A stretch of DNA of 64,000 nt from Acidiferrum sp963764675 (GCA_963764675.1 CAVXTQ010000011.1:868001-932000); one strand, 5' to 3'. Shown: positions 9,376 to 19,675, counted from the stretch's first letter. Notes: generated from the letters alone by a model not told the origin. Translations and numbers: made by a program.

Positions 9376-10914
9376 TTAAGGACGGCCTGCGGAGCCGCGT
9401 GCGCCGAGTCTTGCCAGCCGAAGACCCGCCAAGGAAATCAACTCCGGTATGCGCTTGTATGCAGGCCAGTATGGCTTTGCGGGATCGTTAGCGCGAGAAC
9501 GGGCGCGGCTTTCGACAATACAAAAATAGGCGACGAGACCCAGAGACACGTCGAGCAGCAGCAGGCCCGAGAAACCCAGAGTTGCACGGACCGCATGCCG
9601 CACACGAGTAGCCGAACCTACGCTTTGCGCTACCGTCAGAAACAACACCCCCACAAGGGCCACGTAGCAAAGCAGGATCCAATCCTTTTTCTTTGCAAAT
9701 TCGGTGGTCCACCAGCGATTCAACCGTTTCGTGCGCGGAAGAATTGGTGTCGGGCTCAGCTGCCGGTTCGACGGCGGACTCGGCTGCGGTCTTGGCGGCG
9801 CGCTCGGCTTGGCGCGGAAAGGGCTACGGCGAAAGTGTGCCGCGGGAGCCGGCGTTTTGCTGGCGTTCAGGAATTCGCGACGCAGGACCGCTGCGGCCGG
9901 GGGCAGCGTGTGCTCCTGTATTCCGCCGGAAGAGGAGTGCGATGCAGGCGGCATGGGCGGTGCCGGAGGTGCGAAATTGCCCGGATGCTGACCTCGCGAG
10001 CGCCGGCCGGGTGGCTTTCCGTCGGGAAAAGGCATCTTGGCGGCAGCTTCATCAATCATTTGCGAGGTGATGTGCCGAATGCCGCGCATACCCGCCGCGG
10101 ACAGAGCATGAGCGCAGAGCAGGTTAACGACGCGCGGAATTCCACGCGAGTGAAGATAGACTGCGCCGGCCGCGTCCTTGGTGAACATGGATTCGGACTG
10201 GGCCCCCGCAACCTTCAAACGGTGCTCGATGTAATCGTTTGTCTCCGGCAACGTCAGCGGCGCGGTGTTGCAGCGGATGATGACTGGGGGCCGCGGCCGG
10301 CACAACGCGCTTCTATCGAGCTTTTCCTCGATTTCGGGATGGCCGCATAGGACGATTTGCAGCAGCTCGTCGGGGCCGCAGCGCAGGCTCAGCAACAGCC
10401 GGATCTCGTCGAGCAATTCAGGCGTGAGAAGCTGCGCTTCGTCAACGGCCAGCACGGCGACTCCGCCCTTACGGTGAACATCGAGCAACATTTCCTGAAG
10501 GATTTGCAGCCGGCGTGGCTTGCGCGTGGCGGTGCACGGAACCTTGAAATCGCTAAGAATGGCCTCGACGAGCTCTTCGGGGGTCAACGTCGGGTGCACG
10601 ACAACGGACGTGCGGGTCTTGCGGCCGACTTCGGGATTTTCCTTCAATACGCTGAGAGCCGTATTCAGCAGCGTGGTCTTGCCGGTGCCTACCTCGCCGG
10701 TGAGGAGGATCAAACCCTTGCGGGTCAGGATGCCGCGAGTCAGCTGACGCAGCGTTTCATGTGCGTGACGCGTGCGGAACAGATAGCGGGGATCCGGCGT
10801 CAGGCTGAAGGGATTTTCCTTGAGCCCGAAAAACCCTTCGTAGGCGAGGCGGGACGGCAACAGCGACTTATCGCGGTAGTAGACCTCAGGAGCGATCGTG
10901 TTCGACGAGCTCAC
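9376..10914 (-). CDS. ExeA/GspA-like AAA ATPase with C-terminal membrane segments
   Basis: 512 aa. An N-terminal leader (FFGLKENPFSLTPDPRYLF) is typical of the ExeA family. Walker A is GEVGTGKT at residues 73-80 and Walker B is VLAVDEAQLL near 155. A Pro/Ser-rich linker (about 310-400) follows, then two hydrophobic segments near the C-terminus. ExeA-type ATPases work in type II secretion assembly, and short versions also occur alone in Acidobacteriota. No gsp genes are present here, so the role is not clear. Confidence 0.8.
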   Translation of the reverse strand: MSSSNTIAPEVYYRDKSLLPSRLAYEGFFGLKENPFSLTPDPRYLFRTRHAHETLRQLTRGILTRKGLILLTGEVGTGKTTLLNTALSVLKENPEVGRKTRTSVVVHPTLTPEELVEAILSDFKVPCTATRKPRRLQILQEMLLDVHRKGGVAVLAVDEAQLLTPELLDEIRLLLSLRCGPDELLQIVLCGHPEIEEKLDRSALCRPRPPVIIRCNTAPLTLPETNDYIEHRLKVAGAQSESMFTKDAAGAVYLHSRGIPRVVNLLCAHALSAAGMRGIRHITSQMIDEAAAKMPFPDGKPPGRRSRGQHPGNFAPPAPPMPPASHSSSGGIQEHTLPPAAAVLRREFLNASKTPAPAAHFRRSPFRAKPSAPPRPQPSPPSNRQLSPTPILPRTKRLNRWWTTEFAKKKDWILLCYVALVGVLFLTVAQSVGSATRVRHAVRATLGFSGLLLLDVSLGLVAYFCIVESRARSRANDPAKPYWPAYKRIPELISLAGLRLARLGARGSAGRP

Positions 10915-11168
10915 GGTTGACCGGCCACAAAACTGCTAAGGCTCGCGCCTCACCGGGGACGGCTTCCTAACGAAAAATGGGTAGGCGCGAACGCTGGCGC
11001 GGGAGTAGGCCGGGGACAGAGGTCACAATCTGCGCGCCATAATTCAACACTAATTCTGGGTTACTGTCCAGTGGGTAATCAACAAGCACAAGGTAAATTT
11101 TGTGTATCTAAAAGGTTGCAGATTCGGAAGGCAGGGAGGCGACTGGGCTCGATTCGTACCCATGAAGG
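10915..11168. other. Intergenic region between two minus-strand genes
   Basis: 254 bases that must contain the promoter of the ExeA-like gene and the end of the MerR-TPR transcript. I see no strong hairpin with a T tract and no clear promoter hexamers. Nothing else is supported. Confidence 0.4.
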
Positions 11169-12026
11169 CTATGGATTCGAGGAGGCAAGGCGATCGCGGG
11201 CGTAGACGCACCACGGAGAGGTGGGATCGAGGTCTATGTACAGCTGCCAGTGGCGGCGGGCTTCGGCGGGAGCGTCGAGCTTGTCGCAAACCAGGGCAAG
11301 GTTGTAATGGGCGTCGGCGTGGGCCGGGTCCAGACGGACCGCGATGCGCAAGTGCTGGCGCGAGGTTTCGAGTTGGCCGAGCTCTTCGAGGACACTGCCG
11401 AGGTTGAAATGAGCAACCGCGCCATCGGAGTGGACGGCAACGGCGCGGAGGAAGAAGCTGGCGGCGGATTCCAATTGGCCCTGCTCGTAAAAGAGCATGC
11501 CGAGATTGATGAGCGCATCGACATGCTTAGGATTGGCAGCCAGAACGCGCTGGTAGGCGTCAATGGCTTGGGGGCGGGATTCAGGATCGGTTTCGTACTG
11601 CATGGCCAGGGCGAACCAATCCTCGACGTTACGCTCGGGCATGACGCGGAGTTTGTCGCGGAGCTCGCGGGTGTCGAAATTGAGCACGAACTGGCCGGAG
11701 AGGGGCTCGAGGCGTGCGCCATCGCGCTCGACGACGACGTCGCGGCCGTTGGAGAGGATGCGCAGCTCGGTGAGCGGGGTCTGGATCTCGGAAAGCTGTT
11801 GGTTGAGAGCGACTAGCGAGCGGCGCAGGCGGTTGGCAGACACGCCCTTCTCGATGAGCTGCTTAGCGGTGCGCAGGCTGATGAGGTCGCGGAAGTCGTA
11901 GAACCTATCGGCGCCGCTCTTGCGCGGCGATACCAGCCGAAGTTTTTCCCAATAGTTGAGCTGCTTCTCGGTGATGTCCAAAAGGCGCAGGAACTCGTGC
12001 CGGGTGAATCGCTCGGTTGTGCCCAT
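11169..12026 (-). CDS. MerR-type DNA-binding protein with TPR repeats
   Basis: 285 aa. Residues 5-75 form a MerR winged helix (FTRHEFLRLLDITEKQLNYW then YDFRDLISLRTAKQLIEKG). A linker with a beta-rich stretch (VVVERDGARLEPLSG) follows, then at least three TPR units from about 150 on (AIDAYQRVLAANPKHVDALINLG; AVAHFNLGSVLEELGQ; ADAHYNLALVCDKLDAPAEA). This is a characteristic acidobacterial architecture. It lies 15 nt downstream of ku in the same direction, so they are probably co-transcribed. Confidence 0.8.
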   Translation of the reverse strand: MGTTERFTRHEFLRLLDITEKQLNYWEKLRLVSPRKSGADRFYDFRDLISLRTAKQLIEKGVSANRLRRSLVALNQQLSEIQTPLTELRILSNGRDVVVERDGARLEPLSGQFVLNFDTRELRDKLRVMPERNVEDWFALAMQYETDPESRPQAIDAYQRVLAANPKHVDALINLGMLFYEQGQLESAASFFLRAVAVHSDGAVAHFNLGSVLEELGQLETSRQHLRIAVRLDPAHADAHYNLALVCDKLDAPAEARRHWQLYIDLDPTSPWCVYARDRLASSNP

Positions 12027-12041
12027 GTGCGGCTTGCCTGC

Positions 12042-12902
12042 TTACTTCTTGCTTGCTCTCTTTTGCGCGGGTGCCTGCGCTGCGACGGCCGGGACCGCGC
12101 GGATCGGGGGTTTCTTTGCGGGCGCGGCTTGCTGCTGCTTTTCGGCGATGCTTTTCTTTAGCGCTTCCATCAAATCGATCACCGGAGCGAGCTTGGGGTG
12201 TTGAGCCTCGGCGACTTCATGGCCCTGGCGCTTGGCTTCGATCAAACCGTTCATGCTTTCCTGATATTGGTCCTTATATTTTTCGGGCTCGAACTTGGCG
12301 GCGAGGCTTTCGATGAGCTGCTCGGCGAGCTTTTTCTCCTGCTCCTTGGGCTGGACCGAGGAGTCCGTGCGGCCATACTCGGCGACCTGTCGGATTTCGT
12401 TGGTGTAAAACATGGTGTGCAGGGTCATGCCCTTGGCGCGCGGGCGAACGACGACGATGTGCTCGCGCTGGTGCATGGTCAGCTTGGCGATGGCCGCGTA
12501 GCCGGACTCCTCCATGGCCGCGAGCAGAAGCTGGTAGGCCTTCTTGCCCTCCTCTTCTGGGGTGACGTAGTAGGAGGCGTCGAAGTAGAGCGGGTCGATC
12601 TCGTCGACTTTGACAAACTCGAGGATTTCCATGCTGCGCGCGGATTGCGGCTCGATCTTGTCCAGTTCGTCCTCGCTGAACAGGACGTATTGATCTTTGT
12701 CGTATTCGTAGCCTTTGACGATTTCGGAGCGCTCGACCTGGCGCTCGCAATGCGGGCAGAAGAGCGGCATGCGGATGCGCGTCTTGCAAACGCTGTGAAG
12801 CTGGTTGAGGCTGACGCGCTCGCTGCGCGCGGCGGAGAACAGGCGAATGGGAATGGAGATCAAGCCAAACGTCAGATAGCCCTTCCAGACCGAGGTGGCC
12901 AT
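12042..12902 (-). CDS. ku: Ku DNA end-binding protein
   Basis: 286 aa, normal bacterial Ku length. It opens with the family's MATSVWKGYLTFGLISIPI strand, has a CPHC zinc-like pair near residue 50, and continues through the ring-forming beta-barrel core to a Lys/Ala/Pro-rich flexible tail of about 40 residues. Ku encircles double-strand ends and recruits LigD for non-homologous end joining. No ligD lies in this window, so its partner must be elsewhere. It leads an operon with the MerR-TPR gene. Confidence 0.93.
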   Translation of the reverse strand: MATSVWKGYLTFGLISIPIRLFSAARSERVSLNQLHSVCKTRIRMPLFCPHCERQVERSEIVKGYEYDKDQYVLFSEDELDKIEPQSARSMEILEFVKVDEIDPLYFDASYYVTPEEEGKKAYQLLLAAMEESGYAAIAKLTMHQREHIVVVRPRAKGMTLHTMFYTNEIRQVAEYGRTDSSVQPKEQEKKLAEQLIESLAAKFEPEKYKDQYQESMNGLIEAKRQGHEVAEAQHPKLAPVIDLMEALKKSIAEKQQQAAPAKKPPIRAVPAVAAQAPAQKRASKK

Positions 12903-13974
12903 GTCAGCTCCTTCTGGGAGTCCCGTATCTGCAAGTGTGCAGGGTTTTCAAGGTTAGTAGGCTTCCGGGGGAGGATGCAAGGCGAATTGCGAGCGAAGAA
13001 TCATGGAAGTAATGACCTGAGGAAGCAACGAATGAGTTTCGCCTGGGCTTGGGGAGAGGTCCCTCGGGGGCTCGGGACGAACATGCTCCGGCACCGGAGT
13101 CTTTGTGGACTCCGCCGGAATCCAACGTGCGGACTTCGCCGGATGTTCGCTTTTTGGGGGTACCCCCCCGGGGTGTACAGAGAGTTGTGAAGTATCCGCT
13201 TGATTGCAAAGGGGTTGCGGGTGCGAGTGTGTGAGTGAAGATGTGCGAAGTGATTGAAGGGAAAGGAGTTGGTTGGAGGGTTCGGCGAGGTTCGGCTCGC
13301 AATGGTTCGTAAGAGTAACCAGGGCAGAGCGCGAAGGAATGGGGAGAAGTGATGAGGTAACGACGTGATGAAGGTAAGGAACGAGAGTCAGTACTTCGAG
13401 CCTCGGAGTGAGTTCCTCTTGTCTCTGGACAAGCCGGATGGGCGGTTCGAGTTTGACGGTAGCCAAACATGTGGAAGGCTAACATAGGAGTATGAATTGG
13501 TTAAGTGTTTTGCAGGGAATGGTCGGAATTGAAGGATGGGCGGTATTAGGGACAGGACGACTGGTGCGGGCGGCGGGGAAGAGTTGATTCTCGAGGAGAA
13601 GGAGAAGAACCCACCCTTTGCGAGGAACAAAGCCGCAACGCTAGGCCCCAGGAGGTTTCACGACGTCAAGGGTGTGCCACCCGCCCTGGGCGGACGACGT
13701 AGCGGTGTTCACTCTTCGTGGTGAACTTCTCAAGATCTAGCCGCCTGAGGCGTCGTTACGCGATCACGACGCGATTCACGACAGGTTTTACGAGAGAGAG
13801 TATAATCCCGCCCACCGATAGCACTGGGCTCTAGTAAGAAACTCGGAACCGCATCGTTCACCGACAAGTTATTGTGTACGAACTACAAAAAGACGGCGAC
13901 GCCATGCGTTACGAGGATGCGCTAGGAAACAATTTGATCTCTGCTGGGAATCAGGCAAGAGAAATGAGAACGCC
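12903..13974. other. Long intergenic region, about 1.07 kb
   Basis: Between divergent ku and the BNR-like gene. Open frames exist on both strands (for example 12954-13466 minus), but they have no ribosome binding sites, overlap one another, and are low-complexity in translation. The stretch 13600-13720 is rich in short inverted G/C blocks such as CCACCCGCCCTGGGCGG, like intergenic repeats in this group. No tRNA or riboswitch fold was recognised. Confidence 0.45.
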
Positions 13975-14754
13975 ATGAACAAAGCTATTCTCGCTGCACT
14001 GCTGTCGTTTACCCTGCAAGATACGCACTTGCAGAAAGCCCATGCTCCTAGCGTCTATTTCCGTCCAAGGTACGTGCCCCCGCCCCCATCTGCTCCGCAA
14101 GCTGTTGGCCCGATCACGCTGGGCGCTGGCACCGATCAGGCGTTTGTTGTAGACGAATACGGGAACCTGGACGTAACCTGGAATGGCCCGCCGTCTGGCC
14201 CACCTTCGTCCTACTTCAGCCGCTCTACGAATCAGGGACTTGCGTGGTCTGCGCCTGTGCTGTTACCTCTTGGCGCTGCGCAGTCTCCGGACAGTGCCTC
14301 GATCGCCGTCGAGCTGAACGGCGCAATTGATGTTGTGTATGTATGCAATCCAGCGACATCCGTGTGCCCCGGCAACGTAGTAGATCTCTCGCTGCAACTG
14401 GTTCGGTCTGTCGATGACGGTAATACCTGGTCTAACCCCGTGGACGTAGGCTTGCCATTCAGTTCTGGGGCTTATGGTGCTGATGAGCCTACCATCGCGC
14501 CCTGTGGCGGCGGCGCAGTCCTTGTCTGGCAGGATGACGGCATCGGAGCAGACTTCCAAGATACAAACCCTGACATATTCCTAGAGTACGTAGTTGGTGG
14601 CGTCCCGCAAGCGCCAATCAACCTCAGCAACACGCCTGCCTCCGAAGGTCATCCGCAAATCGCCGTCAATTCCCAGAGCACCGTCTTTGTCACTTGGGTG
14701 ACAGACGGTCCCAGCGTTGTATTCTCGTCCGTGCTGAACTGCGGCGCGAAATGA
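13975..14754 (+). CDS. Secreted sialidase/BNR-repeat-like protein
   Basis: 259 aa. A weak N-terminal signal segment is followed by a Pro-rich stretch (YVPPPPSAPQ) and then beta-propeller-like units with Asp-box character: STNQGLAWSAPVLLP and SVDDGNTWSNPVDVG match the S-x-D-x-G-x-T-W pattern. The catalytic residues of true sialidases are not apparent, so it is probably a surface or binding propeller. It ends 7 nt before the kinase gene, hinting at a common transcript. Confidence 0.65.
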   Translation: MNKAILAALLSFTLQDTHLQKAHAPSVYFRPRYVPPPPSAPQAVGPITLGAGTDQAFVVDEYGNLDVTWNGPPSGPPSSYFSRSTNQGLAWSAPVLLPLGAAQSPDSASIAVELNGAIDVVYVCNPATSVCPGNVVDLSLQLVRSVDDGNTWSNPVDVGLPFSSGAYGADEPTIAPCGGGAVLVWQDDGIGADFQDTNPDIFLEYVVGGVPQAPINLSNTPASEGHPQIAVNSQSTVFVTWVTDGPSVVFSSVLNCGAK

Positions 14755-14761
14755 GCGAAAA

Positions 14762-15814
14762 ATGCACACGATGGCACTCTCTCGTGGCACAAAGCTAGGT
14801 CCCTACGAAATCGTCGCGCCCCTCGGCGCTGGCGGGATGGGAGAAGTGTATCGCGCACGCGATACACGGCTACAGCGCACAGTCGCAATCAAGATTCTTC
14901 CGGCGCACTTTTCTTCCGATCCTGTTCGCAAGCAGCGGTTCGAGCGCGAAGCAAAGATCATTTCCAGCCTTAATCATCCGCACATCTGCGTGCTCCACGA
15001 CGTTGGCCGGCAAGATGACACTGATTTTCTGGTGATGGAGTACCTGGAAGGCGAGACCCTGGCAGCGCGCCTCCACAAGGGATCACTGCCAATCGGCCAA
15101 GTGCTGAAGTATGGCTTGCAGATGGCAGACGCTCTAGACAAGGCCCATCGTCGTGGTGTGGTGCATCGCGACCTGAAGCCCGGCAACATCATGCTGACTA
15201 AAGAGGGCGCGAAGCTGCTCGATTTCGGCTTGGCCAAGGTTACAGCGCCCCTAGCGACGCAGGCGGCTATGGCAGCCGCAGCGGGGACGACAATGACGGG
15301 CACGGCGCATAGCTCCACATCGGTCACGGAGACCGGAATGATTATGGGTACATTTCAGTACATGTCACCCGAACAGGCCGAAGGCCACGAAGTAGATTCG
15401 CGCAGCGACATCTTCTCGCTTGGCGCTGTGTTTTATGAAATGGTGACCGCCCGCGCGCCATTTTCAGGCAAGGACCGCTTCGCCGTGACCGCCGCTGTAC
15501 TAGGCAAGGAGCCGGAGCCGATCGCGACATTGCGGCCGTCCACTCCTCCAGCGCTGGACCGCGCTATTCGCACCTGTTTGGCGAAAGATCCGGAGGACCG
15601 CTGGCAGACGGCCCACGATCTGGCTCTGGAATTGCGGATGGATCGCCGAGATGGGGTCACCGACGACGCCTGCAATCGTCACCGCGCCCAAAAGATGGGA
15701 GCGCGTGGCCCTGGTAGCAGTGACAGCCGCACTGGTCGCCGTTTGTGTGCTGGCGGCGTGGCAATCCTGGCGATCCCTGCCGAAGCCCGCCCAGCGTATC
15801 CGCGTCAGGGCTGA
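14762..15814 (+). CDS. Eukaryote-like Ser/Thr protein kinase domain (first half of a frameshifted kinase-propeller gene)
   Basis: The start is ATG 14762 or 14771. The kinase domain is complete: LGAGGMGEVYRARD (P-loop), VAIKIL (catalytic Lys), GVVHRDLKPGNIML near residue 130, LLDFGLAK, and YMSPEQAEG activation end. From about 15638 the frame is lost: after DLALELR the family-like continuation (W-I-A-E-M-G-S) is found one base over, in the next entry. One extra base, probably the A at 15638, explains this. The 58 codons after it are non-homologous tail. Confidence 0.8.
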   Translation: MHTMALSRGTKLGPYEIVAPLGAGGMGEVYRARDTRLQRTVAIKILPAHFSSDPVRKQRFEREAKIISSLNHPHICVLHDVGRQDDTDFLVMEYLEGETLAARLHKGSLPIGQVLKYGLQMADALDKAHRRGVVHRDLKPGNIMLTKEGAKLLDFGLAKVTAPLATQAAMAAAAGTTMTGTAHSSTSVTETGMIMGTFQYMSPEQAEGHEVDSRSDIFSLGAVFYEMVTARAPFSGKDRFAVTAAVLGKEPEPIATLRPSTPPALDRAIRTCLAKDPEDRWQTAHDLALELRMDRRDGVTDDACNRHRAQKMGARGPGSSDSRTGRRLCAGGVAILAIPAEARPAYPRQG

Positions 15815-17528
15815 GGTCGGCGCGAACGTACCTTTGTGGATGTTCTCTGGCCCGGCAGCGATTTTGTCCCCGGATGGCACTCGCGTAGCTTTCCAGGCCC
15901 GCAACTCAGAAGTCGACCCGACAGCGCGCATCTATCTCCGTTCGCTGGATCAGTTGGAGGCCTCGTTCATTCGCGGCACCGAAGGCGGCCGCGATCCTTT
16001 CTTTTCTCCCGACGGGCAGTCGCTGGGCTTTTTCGCGGACAAAAAACTCAAGAAGATTTCCATCCAGGGGGGCATGGCAATTACTTTGTGCGCCGCTCCC
16101 GGCGGCAGCGGGGGAAGCTGGAGTAGAGAAGGCACCATTGTGTTTTCACCGTCGTGGCGTGTTCCGCTGTCCAAAGTCTCCTCTAGAGGTGGCAAACCCG
16201 AACCTCTTACCCAGCTCGATCGGCAAGCGGGCGAGGTTACGCAGGGTTGGCCCCAGTTTCTGCCCGATGGCAGGTCGGTTTTGTTTACCTCCGGCACCGA
16301 GGCGAACTCGGAGGAGTCCAACATCGTCGTGTACTCGATGGCCTCCGGGAAAAGGAAGACTGTGCAAAGGGGTGGCTTCTACGCTCGCTATGTGGCCAGC
16401 GGCCATATTGTTTATGAGCGAGAAAACACAATGTGGGCGGTGCCGTTTGATCTCAAAAGGCTGGAGGTGACTGGTCCGGCGGTTCCGGTTCTCGAAGGCG
16501 TGGTCTCATATCCCAACGGCGGCGGCGCGCAATTCTCCTTCTCGGACACGGGAAGCCTCGTGTATGTTCCAGGTGCCAATGCGGTGCAAAAATCATCTAT
16601 CTATTGGGTTGACCGCGACGGCAGAGAGAGCATTATGCGCGAGGAGGGTCTCGACAGCTACTTCAATCCTGCGTTCTCTCCCGACGGCAAACGGCTGGCC
16701 TTGGATATCGGGCGTGGCAATGGAAGAGACATTTGGGTCTACGAATGGGAGAAGGATTTGTTCACGAGGGTAACCTCTAAGGGCGGCCCCAACATTAATC
16801 CCGCTTGGACTCCCGACGGCCAACGAATCGTCTATACGTCGACGGAAAGACGTGAAGATACGATCGTGAAAAATCTGTGGTGGAAGCGAGTCGATAGCAC
16901 TACAGATGCGCAGGGCTTGACCTCGAGTGACATGCCTCAATTCGAGCCGTCGTTTCGTCCGGACGGCAAATCGTTGGCCTTCATCCAATTGAACCCCGTT
17001 ACCGGGGCCAACATCCTGACCTTAAGCATCGAAGGCTACGAATCCGCCGGCTGGAAGCCCGGAGAGCCGACGCCCTTCTTGAATTCGCCCTTCTCGGAGA
17101 TGGACCCGGCTTTTTCGCCCGACGGTCGCTGGTTGGCCTATGCGTCTAACGAAGCCGGACACTTCGAAGTCTACGTACGGGGCTTTTTCCCTGGTTCAGG
17201 CACGGCCAAGTTTGCAATATCGAACAACGGCGGGCGGTATCCTAAGTGGTCGCACAGCGACAAGGAGATTTTCTATCGCACGGAGGACGGCAAGACCATG
17301 GCCGCTACCTTTGCCGCCTTCGGGGCTTACTTTAAGGCAGATAAGCCACGGCTGTTGCTCCTCTCGCAGGTAACGAACCCCATGTTACTTTCCAGCTACG
17401 ACCCGCATCCGGACGGCAAGCGTTTTGTCGTGTTGAAAGACCATGGAACTGGAGGGCCGCCCGAGGTTACTTTCATCTTTAACTTCTTCGATGAACTGCG
17501 AAGTCGAAGCAAAGCGCCTTCTGACTGA
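15651..17528 (+). CDS. Transmembrane segment plus TolB/PD40 beta-propeller (second half of the same kinase gene)
   Basis: This frame continues the kinase gene. Residues 18-35 form a transmembrane helix (Ala/Val/Leu-rich), followed by an extracytoplasmic six-bladed propeller built of PD40/WD40-like units: AILSPDGTRVAFQA, PFFSPDGQSLGFFA, NPAFSPDGKRLALD, NPAWTPDGQRIVYT, and DPAFSPDGRWLAYA. The ATG at 15651 has no ribosome binding site, so it would not start independently. Full restored length would be about 920 aa, the usual kinase-propeller size. Confidence 0.75.
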   Translation: MGSPTTPAIVTAPKRWERVALVAVTAALVAVCVLAAWQSWRSLPKPAQRIRVRAEVGANVPLWMFSGPAAILSPDGTRVAFQARNSEVDPTARIYLRSLDQLEASFIRGTEGGRDPFFSPDGQSLGFFADKKLKKISIQGGMAITLCAAPGGSGGSWSREGTIVFSPSWRVPLSKVSSRGGKPEPLTQLDRQAGEVTQGWPQFLPDGRSVLFTSGTEANSEESNIVVYSMASGKRKTVQRGGFYARYVASGHIVYERENTMWAVPFDLKRLEVTGPAVPVLEGVVSYPNGGGAQFSFSDTGSLVYVPGANAVQKSSIYWVDRDGRESIMREEGLDSYFNPAFSPDGKRLALDIGRGNGRDIWVYEWEKDLFTRVTSKGGPNINPAWTPDGQRIVYTSTERREDTIVKNLWWKRVDSTTDAQGLTSSDMPQFEPSFRPDGKSLAFIQLNPVTGANILTLSIEGYESAGWKPGEPTPFLNSPFSEMDPAFSPDGRWLAYASNEAGHFEVYVRGFFPGSGTAKFAISNNGGRYPKWSHSDKEIFYRTEDGKTMAATFAAFGAYFKADKPRLLLLSQVTNPMLLSSYDPHPDGKRFVVLKDHGTGGPPEVTFIFNFFDELRSRSKAPSD

Positions 17529-17702
17529 CATTGAGATGGTCTGCGATCGCGAGCCCGAGCATCGCCCAGATCCTTGCTGGAGGTCGAAGAAAAACGAAGT
17601 TCGTGCTGGCGCTCGATAAGTTGCATTGCCGGACGAGTGCCGAAGCGCGAGCGGCGACAATTTCACTTGATTGCATAACAGTGTCGGCTCCCTCGACCCG
17701 CC

Positions 17703-17882
17703 ACGGTTCGAGCCTACCTGCGGGCTGGCTTGGTTGACGAATTGCACCTCGCCCAGTCGTCAGTCCTGCTCGGCTCCGGAGAATCTATGTTCTCCGGCCT
17801 GGATCTGCCATCGCTCGGCTGTCGTTGTGTCGAGCGCGTTCCTTCCGCCAAGACCACTCACCTTGTGTTAGCACGGTCCTGA
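17703..17882 (+). pseudogene. Remnant of a RibD/dihydrofolate-reductase-like protein, C-terminus only
   Basis: Reading from 17703, one frame gives ATVRAYLRAGLVDELHLAQS and later VLLGSGESMFSGLDL, ending with VLARS and a TGA at 17880-17882. This is the C-terminal core of the RibD C-terminal/DHFR-like family. No N-terminal part can be found upstream in any frame, so it is a 5'-truncated relic. A different, intact member of the same family lies at 18558-19106 on the other strand. Confidence 0.65.
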
Positions 17883-18054
17883 GCTGCATGACGAACTGTA
17901 ACCCCCAGGTGTGGGGAGCTACTCTTCCGGCGGGTGGCCATTCTTAACGGGGCAGTACAGCGTGTGAAGTTCCTGATCCGACAGGTCTTGCCTCATTGCC
18001 GAGTGCCCCACAGAAAACGTCCCGTCTTTCCCCGCCTCGTCGTCCAATTGGCCA

Positions 18055-18264
18055 CTAGAGAGAAATCTTTCGCCTAAGATCGATAATCACTCCGGCGGTC
18101 ACAATCAGTGCAACCAAGAAGAGGAATACCCTTGCGAAGGTAGACTGAAATATAGTCACTCTTCTGGCCCCTCCGCGACCTACGGATACGAGTCTTCCAG
18201 TTATTGAAGCAGACAGCGAAGCGGAAGCAATGAGAAACCCCATGATGTCAACCCAGTAGTCCAA
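18055..18264 (-). CDS. Small putative membrane protein
   Basis: 69 codons from a TTG at 18264 that has GGGGAA upstream (ATG at 18243 is the alternative). Two hydrophobic segments: FLIASASLSAS near the start and VFLFLVALIVTAGVIID near the end, with basic residues between and after them. No family is recognised. The small size leaves doubt that it is expressed. Confidence 0.4.
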   Translation of the reverse strand: MDYWVDIMGFLIASASLSASITGRLVSVGRGGARRVTIFQSTFARVFLFLVALIVTAGVIIDLRRKISL

Positions 18265-18435
18265 TGTCGTTTTTCGTTCCCCTTTTTACGTAGACGAGTT
18301 ACGCCGAAGCGGGTGGCTGACTCTTCCTTTTTTATTCGCTCTTGACCGTGGCGGACGATGTGAGCATACCATTGTCTGACGTAACCCCGAAGTATCGTAG
18401 TGAGGGTGGCCTTCGCCCTTATCGATGGTACCCGC

Positions 18436-18476
18436 GTGCCACCCCTGAAGGGTGGCGCTACATTTAAACCTTGGGG
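18436..18476 (+). repeat. Dispersed intergenic repeat, copy 1
   Basis: A 41-bp unit with a short stem (GCCACCC / GGGTGGC) followed by the run CTACATTTAAACCTTGGGG. A near-identical unit is at 19328-19367 in the same orientation, and the two bracket the DHFR-like gene. It looks like a lineage-specific REP-type element. Confidence 0.7.
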
Positions 18477-18557
18477 CTGGCTCTTCGCCTTCGGCAGAAT
18501 GCCAAAACGCCTGAAGCGCTGTTACGGCCAACGACTCGGGCTTAACAAGCCCAATGG

Positions 18558-19106
<549 letters not shown>

Positions 19107-19327
19107 TACGCAATCCTCACGCGGAAACCGATACCTTGCATTACTCTCTCCAGGCGGAGAGGAAACGGGAACTGAGTATATGTGACGAGGCGGCTCAGAA
19201 CAAACGCGCACCCTCAAGCGACCGTGGCCGCCCTTGCAAAACGCAACCCCGCACGGGTAAGCCAACCGAAGAGTTCCCAGCGCGTTAAGTGTGGGCCACC
19301 GGCCGATGTTGGGCTGCGGTCATTACG

Positions 19328-19367
19328 GTGCCACCCTTAAGGGTGGCGCTACATTTAAACCTTGGGG
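19328..19367 (+). repeat. Dispersed intergenic repeat, copy 2
   Basis: Second copy of the unit at 18436-18476, with the same stem and the same GCGCTACATTTAAACCTTGG block. Only the loop bases and one position differ. Confidence 0.7.
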
Positions 19368-19675
19368 CACGTGGACGCGGGGTGACACAAAGTCGTGCGG
19401 CTGCTGCTCGATTACCGACCATACCGCGGCCTGTGTATTGCGCGGGCAGCGAGGGCTAACATAAACTGATGGTGTAGGACCTGTGCGCACTGCCGCCCGG
19501 TTGGTGGTTCCCGCCGCATTTGAAACGGTTGGTAGGGTCGCGGGCGGTCCGGGTGCGGCTTCCGGGGGTTAAGGGTAGACCCGGGAGGCCGACGATGGCC
19601 TCGCAAAACCGAGATTTAGAGGCGGACGGCCTTTGTGCCGGCGGGACGCGGGGCCTTGTAGTTTCCGTAGTGAAG

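Noticed and set aside
12198..13190. 330-codon plus-strand frame over ku
   Set aside because: It is the antisense of the ku gene with repetitive Gly/Leu/Asp/Glu composition, and has no ribosome binding site.
13535..13724. 62-codon plus-strand gene
   Set aside because: No ribosome binding site and it covers inverted G/C blocks typical of intergenic repeats.
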